From Aquimarina macrocephali JAMB N27 (GTDB lineage: Bacteria; Bacteroidota; Bacteroidia; Flavobacteriales; Flavobacteriaceae): DNA of 64,000 nucleotides. Under the pieces are notes generated by a model that was not told the origin of the DNA, did no database searches, and saw only the letters and a list, made by a program, of their open reading frames with translations. This document shows positions 9,430 to 18,261 of this stretch, one piece after another (positions within the stretch are counted from its first letter, which is position 1; every line of letters starts with the position of its first letter). The translations under genes were made by a program, and so were the position numbers. The stretch lies in assembly GCF_000520995.1 (NCBI RefSeq), contig NZ_JACA01000014.1, positions 164,127 to 228,126 on the forward strand. The letters are read 5' to 3'.

Positions 9430-10512
9430 TTAAAACCCTATTCCGCCACCGCCATTACATTGTATAGCAGTAACATATATAGTTGCATAACTACTACCAT
9501 ATTGATTGGTGGTCTTGAGTGTAATTGTATAATTACCGGTATGATTAGTAATCATGGTTATGATGTGTCCGGGACTAACATTAGTATCTACATAAAGATT
9601 GGGGGAGTTCGAAGTAAGTTCATAGGTATCTGCCCCGGGAGATACGGGAAGTATATATGAATCTTGCTGAACAAAAACATTTGTACATATTGTTGGATCA
9701 GGGAATCGGGTATATGCTTTTGGTAGTCCTACCCAAGCAACTGGATACAGGTATTCTATAGCTGTAATATCACCTGCGCTAAAATTATTTATAGTACAGG
9801 CTTGCCCTCCATTCATAACAGATTGTGCATCTGTTCCTGGTGTTCCTGGAATCAAACTTCCAAAACCTTGATTGGTATGAGTAATTCCTAAATTATGCCC
9901 TAATTCATGTTGAACATTAGAAATTCTCATATTTTGAGTAATAGGTCCGCCACAAAATGTATTAGATGCAAAATCTGGGTTTATCCATATTCTTACGCCC
10001 GGCAAGCCATTAGCTGTAGGAAATTCTCCTCTTCCAAAAACATTGTTAGCCAAAGTAACACTTGGATCTTGCGAATCATACATAATTCGAATATGTGCAT
10101 TAGCTGTAGATGATGTGATATTTAAATTTAGGCTAGAGTTAACTGCATTCCAACGGTTAATAGCAACAGTAGATGCATTTCTCCAGGCCAAATTCATTCC
10201 GGGATTTATATAGACATTAACATTGCTAATTGTTACAGAATTGGGATGTCGTCTTTGTTTAGTTACAGGGTCTATTACTGGAGAATGGTATTTTTTGTTT
10301 TTGTAAAAAACAATATCTCTATCTACCAAATAATAACTTCCGTAATCTTCAATAACATTTTCGGGAAACCCTAAATTCACTATGGTTTTAAATACTGAAT
10401 CATTTACATTCTCTACTAAATTTTCATTTTCTGGTAAACTATCTTTTGTACATGCCAATAAAAGGACGAAAAAGAAGCTTAAAATAAACAGGTTTTTAAA
10501 TGAGTTTTTCAT
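9430..10512 (-). CDS. Secreted M57-like zinc metalloprotease lipoprotein
   Basis: A 360-residue lipoprotein; the signal peptide ends in the lipobox 'LLLAC' with Cys21. The catalytic domain (about 80-260) contains the metzincin-type zinc site H202-E-L-G-H206-N-L-G-I-T-H212 and a Met-turn 'SVMNGG' (Met233). This fits the peptidase M57 group of 'HEIGH' proteases. Residues 265-350 form a small beta-sandwich of PKD/Ig type ('PGADTYELTS', 'NYTITLKTTNQYGSS'), probably for binding. The protein ends in a Gly-rich tail. It is likely anchored in the outer membrane and acts on extracellular protein. It is a single gene between a terminator and a divergent patatin gene. Confidence 0.85.
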   Translation of the reverse strand: MKNSFKNLFILSFFFVLLLACTKDSLPENENLVENVNDSVFKTIVNLGFPENVIEDYGSYYLVDRDIVFYKNKKYHSPVIDPVTKQRRHPNSVTISNVNVYINPGMNLAWRNASTVAINRWNAVNSSLNLNITSSTANAHIRIMYDSQDPSVTLANNVFGRGEFPTANGLPGVRIWINPDFASNTFCGGPITQNMRISNVQHELGHNLGITHTNQGFGSLIPGTPGTDAQSVMNGGQACTINNFSAGDITAIEYLYPVAWVGLPKAYTRFPDPTICTNVFVQQDSYILPVSPGADTYELTSNSPNLYVDTNVSPGHIITMITNHTGNYTITLKTTNQYGSSYATIYVTAIQCNGGGGIGF

Positions 10513-10846
10513 TTTAAGAGTAATTTTTGGTTATGCCTTACCTTGTTTTTAGGAGTGTTCAGGTCAAATCATTCTCCTTTTATCATAAAAATACTCACTA
10601 TATTTATTTTATTTCGATTTGTATATAAATACTTCTAAAAAATAGGGGGATTCACCTCTTTTTTTAGAAGTATATTTTTATTAAATTTAAATACTTCAAT
10701 CGTCGCATAATATCACCCCGATTTTGTACTAACTAACAGTAATTAAGTCATTATAGATGAGATGGTTAATCATAGTTTCATTCATTAGTTAACCAGATCA
10801 GTTAAGTTCCTATTATAGCTAATAGTAATAAAAAGTAATTTCTAAA
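10513..10846. other. Divergent intergenic region with inverted repeat
   Basis: This 334-bp gene-free stretch separates the divergently transcribed metalloprotease and patatin genes, so it should hold both promoters. I see a 14-bp inverted repeat at 10629-10642 / 10660-10673 (arm 'atacttctaaaaaa') around a G/C-containing 17-nt loop. It could be an operator or a structured leader of the protease transcript. No confident -33/-7 pair of the Bacteroidota type was identified, and no coding potential was seen. Confidence 0.5.
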
Positions 10847-12400
10847 ATGAATATACAAGAACAAATTATTGAGGGCTTTTCTACTACCTCGAGAGTGTCA
10901 ATACATAGTGAGGAGAATATAAAAAAAACAACTCGTTTTTTTACTACTGCAAATGAGATTTTAGAGAAATCAATTAATGATCCACAACGTAATTTAAAGA
11001 ACAAGTTTACTACTGATGGTCTTATAAAAAAAGAACTTATATCTGATGCTACAGTTAATGAGAACTATGCAGGAGAATCTATAGAAAGACCTGTTGTCGA
11101 TTTGGTTCAACAAGGAGGCGGAATGTACGGAATTGCATTATTAGGGTATACCTATATTATGGAAAAGATAGGTATCCGGTTTTATAGTCATGGGGGAACA
11201 AGTGCTGGGGCAATCAATGCCTTATTTCTAGCGTCCATTCCTAATACTATATATGCTGAAGATTCAAAATTTCAATATAACGATAAATCACATCAAGCTA
11301 CTAAATCTGAAATACTTACTCATATCATTGCAAATACAAATTTTAGTAAGTTCATGGAAAAAAATGGAATAATTGGGTGGTTACAGCAAAAATTACTCAG
11401 AAACTATAAGTCTATCATTTTAAAACTTTTTTTAGGGATTTTTTCCATTGGGTTTCTCGTTGGTATATATGGGCTTTTCGGCATTGTTTTTAATATTACA
11501 AATGGAATTTCGGGAACAGAACTTCGACTTTTTGATTTTATAATAGGGACTTTAAATGTAGTTGCACTTCTAGTATTTATTTATATCCTTTTTGTGAAAA
11601 TATTAGATAAGGATTTTGGTATTAATACCGGAGAAAGGTTCTATAGTTGGGCAGAGAATCTACTAATGTCAATACAAATAGAAACCAAAAATGACCTTAC
11701 AAAAAGGATGGATCTGGTACAATTGGTTAACGCAAAAAAAGGGGACAAACCACGATTAGTACTAATTACCTCTAATTTAACACATAATCGTATTGTGAAA
11801 TTCCCTGAGAGAGCAGATGATTATTGGACTACCCCGGGGAATATAAAACCAGCAGCATTTTTAAGGGCGACAATGTCAATTCCTTTTATTTATAAAAATT
11901 TCATTCCTGGTACAGAGCACTACAAAAATGAAATGAAAGCGGAAAATTCAGTAAAACTTAATGCAAGGTTTGTAGATGGAGGAATGCTCTCTAATTTTCC
12001 TATTCGGGAATTTCATAGAAAGGATAATGTTGTACCAAGATTTCCAACGTTTGGTGTTCTCCTTAGTGAAAGGGTAGTAGGTGATCAAAAAGAAAATAAA
12101 AACCCATCGAAGAGTGTAAAAAAACTAGAAGAAATTACATTGATAGGATATATCACATCTTTCATAAGTACATTCAGAAATTTTTATGACAATGATTTTT
12201 TATTCAATAATAAAGAAATTGAGAAAAGGGTAGTAACCGTAGATACAAAAGATCATAATTGGTTAGACTTTTGGATGGATGATTTAGAAAAAGCAAAACT
12301 CTTTAATAAAGGTGTTGATGCCGCGATCAGACAAATTGAACAGTTTGACTGGACAACCTATAAAGATATACGTGAAGAAAAAATTAAAAACCTGAAGTAA
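10847..12400 (+). CDS. Patatin-like phospholipase with inserted transmembrane hairpin
   Basis: A 517-residue protein with a split patatin lipid acyl-hydrolase domain. The oxyanion-hole glycines are in 'GGGMYG' (90-95), the nucleophile is Ser119 in 'GGTSAG', and the catalytic Asp377 is in 'VDGGMLSNFP'. Between Ser and Asp lie two strong hydrophobic segments (about 190-217 and 230-252) that should anchor the enzyme in the inner membrane. There is no signal peptide, so the active site is probably cytoplasmic and faces membrane lipids. The stop codon overlaps the start of the next gene by 1 nt, which suggests a two-gene operon. No nucleotide cyclase or other defence partner is adjacent, so an effector role is not supported. 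Confidence 0.85.
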   Translation: MNIQEQIIEGFSTTSRVSIHSEENIKKTTRFFTTANEILEKSINDPQRNLKNKFTTDGLIKKELISDATVNENYAGESIERPVVDLVQQGGGMYGIALLGYTYIMEKIGIRFYSHGGTSAGAINALFLASIPNTIYAEDSKFQYNDKSHQATKSEILTHIIANTNFSKFMEKNGIIGWLQQKLLRNYKSIILKLFLGIFSIGFLVGIYGLFGIVFNITNGISGTELRLFDFIIGTLNVVALLVFIYILFVKILDKDFGINTGERFYSWAENLLMSIQIETKNDLTKRMDLVQLVNAKKGDKPRLVLITSNLTHNRIVKFPERADDYWTTPGNIKPAAFLRATMSIPFIYKNFIPGTEHYKNEMKAENSVKLNARFVDGGMLSNFPIREFHRKDNVVPRFPTFGVLLSERVVGDQKENKNPSKSVKKLEEITLIGYITSFISTFRNFYDNDFLFNNKEIEKRVVTVDTKDHNWLDFWMDDLEKAKLFNKGVDAAIRQIEQFDWTTYKDIREEKIKNLK

Positions 12401-12939
12401 TGAAAAAGCTAAATTTTTATAGCAATCTCTGGAGAATTAATGTCCTACTAGTTGTGATATTAGGTGTTCTGTTCGCATATATTCCGTCCATACAGGTAGA
12501 GCATCTTATTAAGATAGAATTTTCTAATAGCCTATCAGAATTTAATGATTTAGTTAAAAACCCAGTGTATTTTAAGAATAATACCTATTACGATTTTGTT
12601 TTTATTATAGCCTATTCATTTCTCTTCTATTACTCACTTCGGGTCTTTGAAAGTACCTTAAGTTTAAAACTTAGACCTTGGTTTTTTATTATTTGTTTTA
12701 TCCCTGGGGTATTTGATATTGTAGAAAATTTATGTGGTTTATATTTAGTGGATTTGATAGGTAGTGATACAAGCAAAAATGCATTCAGTATATTTTCTGT
12801 TTTTTATTGGTTTGTTAGGCTGAAATGGGTTTTCGTGATCTTTTTTATATTGATGACACTAACCATTTCACTTTATTACCTGGTATTAACTATGGAAAAG
12901 TGGGTCGAGATTCTTTTTTTTCGTAAAAAAGTAAAATGA
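12400..12939 (+). CDS. Small integral membrane protein, partner of the patatin gene
   Basis: A 179-residue hydrophobic protein that I do not assign to a family. It has about four membrane segments (roughly 13-31, 66-84, 93-113, 135-160), with a longer non-membrane stretch between the first two. The gene begins within the stop codon of the patatin gene (TAATG), so the two are almost certainly cotranslated and may form a complex in the inner membrane. A hairpin terminator follows about 35 nt downstream. Confidence 0.75.
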   Translation: MKKLNFYSNLWRINVLLVVILGVLFAYIPSIQVEHLIKIEFSNSLSEFNDLVKNPVYFKNNTYYDFVFIIAYSFLFYYSLRVFESTLSLKLRPWFFIICFIPGVFDIVENLCGLYLVDLIGSDTSKNAFSIFSVFYWFVRLKWVFVIFFILMTLTISLYYLVLTMEKWVEILFFRKKVK

Positions 12940-12974
12940 TTATATATCTTTCGTTTATAAATATACCCTATCAG

Positions 12975-13010
12975 AGATCAAAAGTACCTTTTTATTGGTA
13001 TTTTTGATCT
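12975..13010 (+). terminator. Hairpin terminator after patatin operon
   Basis: A 14-bp stem with one G-T pair (12975-12988 and 12997-13010) around an 8-nt T-rich loop. It lies 36 nt after the stop of the membrane-protein gene. There is no long T-run after the stem, but the 3' arm itself contains five T. Confidence 0.6.
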
Positions 13011-13069
13011 AATAAGTTGAAGATGGCTTATAGAATTAGTAACCAACTACAAAATATAAATATATAACC

Positions 13070-13420
13070 ATGAAAACATTTAAAATGAGTACTAATTCTG
13101 AGGTCAAACTTAATGTAAAAATTAGTACAGAGGCTTTAGTAGGTACTAATGTTAAACTAGATAGTAAAATCATAAAAAAAAGCAGCACATATAACTTTTC
13201 TGCTAATCTAGGTAATAGTAGTGATATTGTAAATAAAAAACTTAATGTAGTAACGAACTGTTTTGTAACCGATGAAAACATTGATCCAATTCTGGAAAAC
13301 ACTGTTTATAAAATCAATCTAAAAGATGATGAAAATGAACAAAGTTATGAGGGCAAAAAACTAAAAATTGATGATGAATTTTTCATTGTTTTTGATGTTA
13401 TTGAATTAATTAAAAATTAG
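13070..13420 (+). CDS. Hypothetical 116-residue cytoplasmic protein
   Basis: I do not recognise this protein. It has no signal peptide or membrane segment, and is beta-strand rich with alternating charged and small residues ('SEVKLNVKISTEALVGTNVKLDSKI'), which suggests a small beta-fold domain. The ATG at 13070 follows an A-rich leader. The next gene begins 4 nt after its stop, so it is the first gene of a likely three-gene unit (13070-14991) of unknown function. Confidence 0.65.
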   Translation: MKTFKMSTNSEVKLNVKISTEALVGTNVKLDSKIIKKSSTYNFSANLGNSSDIVNKKLNVVTNCFVTDENIDPILENTVYKINLKDDENEQSYEGKKLKIDDEFFIVFDVIELIKN

Positions 13421-13424
13421 GACG

Positions 13425-14561
13425 ATGAATTACAAATCTATCTTATCTATTGTCATCTTAGCACACCTCTCATATTTTGGTTCGGCACAGGAGGGTAAAA
13501 CTGACCAAAATCTAAGCGATTTTACAATGAGCAATCCCAGTTCTCCAGCTTTTTTATTAGTAGGAGAGTCCCCAACAGAAATTTATACACCTACTAACCT
13601 GAAAGCATTAGCACTACACGTATTCAATAATTTTGGGGAAAGTTTTTCGATAGAAGTAGCTCCTTACTTTTTTATTAACCGAAAGAGTAAGGACAGAACA
13701 TACTATAAATATATCGGTATAGAAGAGGACAAGACCACGGGAGAGATTAAACAGAAGCCATTTAGAGGATTAAATACGACAACATTATCTGCTGCTTATG
13801 TTGATAAAGAATTCGAAGGCATTGAAGGTAAAAGAAAAACCTATTCTATAGGATTACGAACAACTTTGTTACGTTTTTATGATAAAGATAAAATATATAA
13901 CGAAGCAAAAAAAGTAGGTAATATTCTTAAAAACCTTGATAGCCCTCCTGTTAGTGTATTAACAGATGCTAGTGGAGACGACCCTGTAAAACGAGCAATA
14001 GCAGAGAAAGCTATTATTGAGCATTATAAAAAAGAAAAAGAGAAAATAAGCCCGCAATTAAAAGAGTTTAAAAAAACCACCAAACCCTATGTAAGTGTAG
14101 ATGGAGCTATTGGATATAGTGCATTGTTTAAAGGAGATAAGATAGATTCTGGTACAGCTAATCGTCTTGGGAGTTGGATAACAGGACAAGGAAGTTTGAT
14201 TCTAAATGAAGGGTCGGATAGTGAACGAAATAACTACCTTAATGTATTGGTAACTGCCAGATATATTGAAGATGAGTTTAATATTGGCGATAACGACCAG
14301 TTTTTCAAAACATTTTATCGGGATCTGGGAGCAAAAGTAGAACTTGAAATAGATCGATTTTCGCTGGCATATGAATATATTTCTCGTGATGGAAGTATCA
14401 ATAGTGAGCGTTCTGTAGGAACTTTAAAATATATACTTTCAAAAGACATCACATTGATAGGTGGTTTTGGAAAAGATTTCCCGGTAGATGATAATTTGGT
14501 TACAGTATTCGGAATCAATTGGGGAGTGAATTTTGGAGGCAAAGTTACAATGAAAGAATAA
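13425..14561 (+). CDS. Putative outer-membrane beta-barrel protein, unknown function
   Basis: A 378-residue protein with a signal peptide (cleavage near 'YFGSAQ'). After it come alternating hydrophobic/polar strands with aromatic girdles, for example 'FSIEVAPYFFINRK', 'KTYSIGLRTTLLRFY' and the closing 'ITLIGGFGKDF' and 'VTVFGINWGVNFGG'. This pattern fits an outer-membrane beta-barrel. A charged helical insertion at about 150-215 would be exposed. No named family was recognised. It is 4 nt downstream of the small cytoplasmic gene and 67 nt upstream of another unknown gene. Confidence 0.65.
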   Translation: MNYKSILSIVILAHLSYFGSAQEGKTDQNLSDFTMSNPSSPAFLLVGESPTEIYTPTNLKALALHVFNNFGESFSIEVAPYFFINRKSKDRTYYKYIGIEEDKTTGEIKQKPFRGLNTTTLSAAYVDKEFEGIEGKRKTYSIGLRTTLLRFYDKDKIYNEAKKVGNILKNLDSPPVSVLTDASGDDPVKRAIAEKAIIEHYKKEKEKISPQLKEFKKTTKPYVSVDGAIGYSALFKGDKIDSGTANRLGSWITGQGSLILNEGSDSERNNYLNVLVTARYIEDEFNIGDNDQFFKTFYRDLGAKVELEIDRFSLAYEYISRDGSINSERSVGTLKYILSKDITLIGGFGKDFPVDDNLVTVFGINWGVNFGGKVTMKE

Positions 14562-14628
14562 TCACAAGATAACCTATAACAAATCTCAAATAATCGTTGT
14601 TTTTAATAAAAAACAGAAGAAAACCTAT

Positions 14629-14991
14629 ATGAATACTGCTCATCAGTTAATTCAAACAATCGATTCTGTAATTTCTGGCATTCAGAGTCGTCAGGATTAT
14701 AAAACCATACAATTTAAAATTGAAGAAAATGAAACCTACTTATCTGCTTCAAAGGTTGTGTATTACTTTAATCAATTTAAACAAGCTGTTTTAGTATCAC
14801 AAGAAACCCAAAAAAGTATATCGAATAGCGAGCTACAAGAGGTTTCTATAATTATATCTACTATTATTAAAAGTAATACGTTAATAGCATCTGAAGGACA
14901 ATTAAATCTTAATCGTACAATTTCACCAAGTTCTACAATAGAAGAAAATGTAATCTTAGAAGCTTTGCTTAAGGCTATTCAGGACATATAA
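14629..14991 (+). CDS. Hypothetical 120-residue helical protein
   Basis: An unrecognised protein with no signal peptide. Most of it is predicted helical by composition, with long polar/hydrophobic heptad-like stretches ('MNTAHQLIQTIDSVISGIQSR', 'ILEALLKAIQDI'). It is third in the run 13070-14991 and shares its direction. Its occurrence next to an outer-membrane barrel candidate does not by itself tell its role. Confidence 0.6.
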   Translation: MNTAHQLIQTIDSVISGIQSRQDYKTIQFKIEENETYLSASKVVYYFNQFKQAVLVSQETQKSISNSELQEVSIIISTIIKSNTLIASEGQLNLNRTISPSSTIEENVILEALLKAIQDI

Positions 14992-15195
14992 TCATAAGTT
15001 TCTATACATACTCCTTAACCACACTTACCGTGTAAAATAGAATCGTAATATGCTTAAGGTCTATTATTATAGAATAATATAGCAAGTCCAAAAACTAAGA
15101 ATTATATTTTTTTTATTACATTTTTTATATTTTATAATTTAAATTGTGGCAATGATTTAAAAAGAGGCTTATTAAAAACTAATTTTAAATACTTT

Positions 15196-17370
15196 ATGAA
15201 AACTAAATTCATCTATTCACTTCTAATTTTTACGATGTTCTTTATGGCATGTAATACAGAAAAAAAACCTGATTTAGAACCTTATCAATCCATTGAAGCT
15301 CCTGTCGCCAAAAAAATTGCCGAAGAGTTAAAAGCACATGGAGATACACGTATCGATAATTATTTCTGGATGCGTCTAAGTGATAAGCAAAAAAACGCCG
15401 AAACACCTGATGCTCAAACGCAAGATGTGCTGGATTATCTTAATGCCGAAAACGATTATAAGGATGAGGCAATGAAACATACAGAAGGTTTGCAGAAAAA
15501 ATTATACGATGAGATTGTAGGACGTATTAAAAAAGATGATTCTTCTGTTCCTTATAATGACAATGGTTATTCCTATTATACTCGCTATGAAAAAGGTATG
15601 GATTACGCTTTATATTGTCGTAAGAAATTAGATGACAATGATAAAGAAGATATCATGCTTAACGGGCCAGAACTTGCAAAAGCTCATGCTTATTTTGCTA
15701 TAGGAGGTCGATCTGTAAGTCCAGATAATGAACTTTTGGCCTACAGTGTAGATACTGTTTCCCGACGTCGTTATGTAGTTTATTTTAAAAACCTGGAGTC
15801 AGGAGAAATGCTATCAGATGAACTTAAAAATACAGGAGGAGGAGCCGTATGGGCAAATGATAACAAAACTGTTTTTTATGCTTCTAAAGATCCTATAACA
15901 CTTAGACAAGATAAGATATATAAGCATGTATTAGGAACAGATCAATCTAAGGATGAGTTAGTTTTTCATGAAAAGGATGAGACTTTTAGCTGTTTTATAT
16001 TTAAATCCAGATCAGATAAATACCTTATGATTGGTAGTAGTCAGACCTTATCGACAGAATATCGATATTTAGATGCCAATACTCCTAATGCAGAATGGAA
16101 GATCATTCAACCAAGAGAAAGAGATTTAGAATATGGTGTTGATCATTATGATGATCATTTTTATATAAGAACAAATCTTGATGCTAAGAATTTTCGTTTG
16201 GTAAAAACACGTATTACAGCTACTGCAAAAGAAAACTGGGTAGATGTTATCCCGCATCGCGAAGATATTCTACTACAGAGTTTTGTACTCTTTAAAGAAC
16301 ACCTAGTTTTACAAGAACGCGTTAACGGATTACGTACTATTCGTGTTATGAAATGGAATGGTGATAATGATCATTATATTGAGTTTAACGATCCTGCTTA
16401 TCTATCATACCCAACTACTAATCTTGATTTTGATACCAATATTTTACGATATGGATATACCTCTTTAACAACTCCTAATAGTACAATAGACTATAATATG
16501 GATTCAAAAGAGCAGAAAATCTTAAAAGAACAAGAGGTATTAGATCCAAATTTCTCAAAAGATAATTATGTATCAGAGCGTCTCTATGCAACTGCAAAAG
16601 ATGGTGTAAAAATACCAATTTCTATTGTGTACAAAAAAGGAATTGAAAGAAGTAGTAAAACACCTTTATTACTATATTCTTATGGTTCATATGGTAGTAG
16701 TTCTGAGCCAAGCTTTAGATCCGATAGGCTTAGCTTATTAGATCGAGGATTTGTGTATGCGATGGCGCATATTAGAGGAGGACAAGAAATGGGAAGACAT
16801 TGGTATGAGGATGGTAAGCTTCTTAAAAAGAAGAATACATTTACTGATTTTATCGATTGTGGAGAATTTCTGGTTAATGAAGGACTTACAAGTTCAGAAC
16901 ATATGTATGCAATAGGAGGTAGTGCCGGTGGTCTATTGATGGGAGCTATCATAAATATGAAACCAGAATTATGGAATGGTGTTGTGGCTGCTGTACCTTT
17001 TGTTGATGTAGTCTCTACTATGATGGACGAAACTATACCATTAACTACATTTGAATTTGATGAATGGGGAAATCCTAAGAATAAAGAATATTATGATTAC
17101 ATGAAGTCATATTCTCCCTATGATAATGTTGAAGCAAAAGCATACCCAAACCTATTGATCACAACAGGCTATTGGGATAGCCAGGTACAATATTGGGAAC
17201 CTGCAAAATGGATTGCTAAACTACGAGAGTTAAAAACAGATAATAATATGTTGATCATGGATTGTGATATGGAAACAGGTCATGGTGGAGCATCTGGGCG
17301 TTTTCAGCGTTATAAACGTACCGCTTTATACTATGCGTTTATGATGGATTTGGAAAAGATAAAAGAATAA
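15196..17370 (+). CDS. S9A prolyl oligopeptidase / oligopeptidase B-like lipoprotein
   Basis: A 724-residue serine peptidase of the prolyl oligopeptidase family. The N-terminal signal peptide ends in the lipobox 'FFMAC', so it is exported and lipid-anchored. A seven-bladed propeller occupies about 90-430 and the alpha/beta-hydrolase domain the rest. The triad is Ser576 ('GGSAGG'), Asp661 ('GYWDSQV') and His696 ('GHGGASGR'). The 'HGDTRIDNYFWMRL' start of the mature enzyme is typical of oligopeptidase B, which cuts short peptides after basic residues; the exact specificity is an inference. It is a single gene with a strong terminator. Confidence 0.92.
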   Translation: MKTKFIYSLLIFTMFFMACNTEKKPDLEPYQSIEAPVAKKIAEELKAHGDTRIDNYFWMRLSDKQKNAETPDAQTQDVLDYLNAENDYKDEAMKHTEGLQKKLYDEIVGRIKKDDSSVPYNDNGYSYYTRYEKGMDYALYCRKKLDDNDKEDIMLNGPELAKAHAYFAIGGRSVSPDNELLAYSVDTVSRRRYVVYFKNLESGEMLSDELKNTGGGAVWANDNKTVFYASKDPITLRQDKIYKHVLGTDQSKDELVFHEKDETFSCFIFKSRSDKYLMIGSSQTLSTEYRYLDANTPNAEWKIIQPRERDLEYGVDHYDDHFYIRTNLDAKNFRLVKTRITATAKENWVDVIPHREDILLQSFVLFKEHLVLQERVNGLRTIRVMKWNGDNDHYIEFNDPAYLSYPTTNLDFDTNILRYGYTSLTTPNSTIDYNMDSKEQKILKEQEVLDPNFSKDNYVSERLYATAKDGVKIPISIVYKKGIERSSKTPLLLYSYGSYGSSSEPSFRSDRLSLLDRGFVYAMAHIRGGQEMGRHWYEDGKLLKKKNTFTDFIDCGEFLVNEGLTSSEHMYAIGGSAGGLLMGAIINMKPELWNGVVAAVPFVDVVSTMMDETIPLTTFEFDEWGNPKNKEYYDYMKSYSPYDNVEAKAYPNLLITTGYWDSQVQYWEPAKWIAKLRELKTDNNMLIMDCDMETGHGGASGRFQRYKRTALYYAFMMDLEKIKE

Positions 17371-17393
17371 ATCTTGATTAAAAAATAAAAAAA

Positions 17394-17427
17394 GCCAGTA
17401 AAACAGATGTTTTTACTGGCTTTTTTT
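17394..17427. terminator. Bidirectional rho-independent terminator
   Basis: A perfect 10-bp stem 'gccagtaaaa' / 'ttttactggc' (17394-17403, 17411-17420) with seven T after it and an A-rich stretch before it. It separates the S9 peptidase gene from the convergent PepSY gene. Confidence 0.9.
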
Positions 17428-17429
17428 AT

Positions 17430-17987
17430 TTAGCGTATAAGAAATAGAAATATAAAAGGAAACAATAATCCCAAGGTTGTTAGAATCCACCCTCGTTTCT
17501 TAAAACTATATTTGCCTTTAGAAATAAACATTCCCGTAATTGCAATTATAAGCATTGCAATACCAAAAATATCTGAAAACCAAATCCACCATTTATTTGT
17601 GGTTTGATGTAAAATGGCCATTTGTTTTAACACAGGAATTGGTTTTACATACTCTATTGTTCCTTTCCCTGTCGATAAGTTTACCGTGGCAAAAGCATCT
17701 TCAAAATAGATTCTACCTTCCTCACCTCTTAGTCTAAACGTCTTAAAATTATTTTGAGAAATAGTAGTTGCTATAGTTTTAAAATACTCCTCATTTATTT
17801 TTGATTTATCTTTGGGTAGTTTTAACTGTAAAGGCTCAACTTTTACAGTATATTCTCTTGAGCTAAAGCTCTGTCGATGATTTAGCGTGATTCCCGAGAT
17901 AGAAAAAGCTATGATTAAACCTAAAAAAAAATATGCTAAGTCTCTATGTAGCAATCTATTCCAATAAGCTCTTGATTTTTTTGCCAT
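17430..17987 (-). CDS. PepSY-associated membrane protein
   Basis: A 185-residue inner-membrane protein. The N-terminus 'YWNRLLHRDLAYFFLGLIIAFSISG' is the usual opening of short PepSY-TM proteins; two further hydrophobic segments lie at about 135-155 and 165-183. The region between them (45-125) should be periplasmic and has the PepSY-like 'NFKTFRLRGEEGRIYFED'. Related proteins often accompany iron or heme uptake and ferric reductase genes, but no such gene is adjacent here, so the role stays open. Confidence 0.75.
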   Translation of the reverse strand: MAKKSRAYWNRLLHRDLAYFFLGLIIAFSISGITLNHRQSFSSREYTVKVEPLQLKLPKDKSKINEEYFKTIATTISQNNFKTFRLRGEEGRIYFEDAFATVNLSTGKGTIEYVKPIPVLKQMAILHQTTNKWWIWFSDIFGIAMLIIAITGMFISKGKYSFKKRGWILTTLGLLFPFIFLFLIR

Positions 17988-18261
17988 TATTATAATAATT
18001 TATTGCACAGCTAATGTATTGAAATTGTATAATTATAAAAACTATAATTCATCAAATAGGCTTATTTTTAAATGAATAAGAAGAAGTGCTTTTAAGTTAA
18101 AGAAATAAATACAATTTTTATTGTAAAAATACTTTTACCTAGATTGTATAAAATCGAGCAAAAAGCAATCTAAATACCTAAATGATTACTTCTATATTTG
18201 TAATCAGTTTTTACTACACCATTTTTATACAAGTTTATATATTTGATATTTTAATCTAAAT

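Noticed and set aside
9400..9660. Plus-strand frame over the 3' end of the zinc protease gene
   Set aside because: It overlaps the terminator and the coding end of a gene with an intact domain structure.
10847..12939. CBASS-like defence operon based on the patatin gene
   Set aside because: No nucleotidyltransferase, ubiquitin-like or HORMA gene is adjacent; the partner is a small membrane protein.
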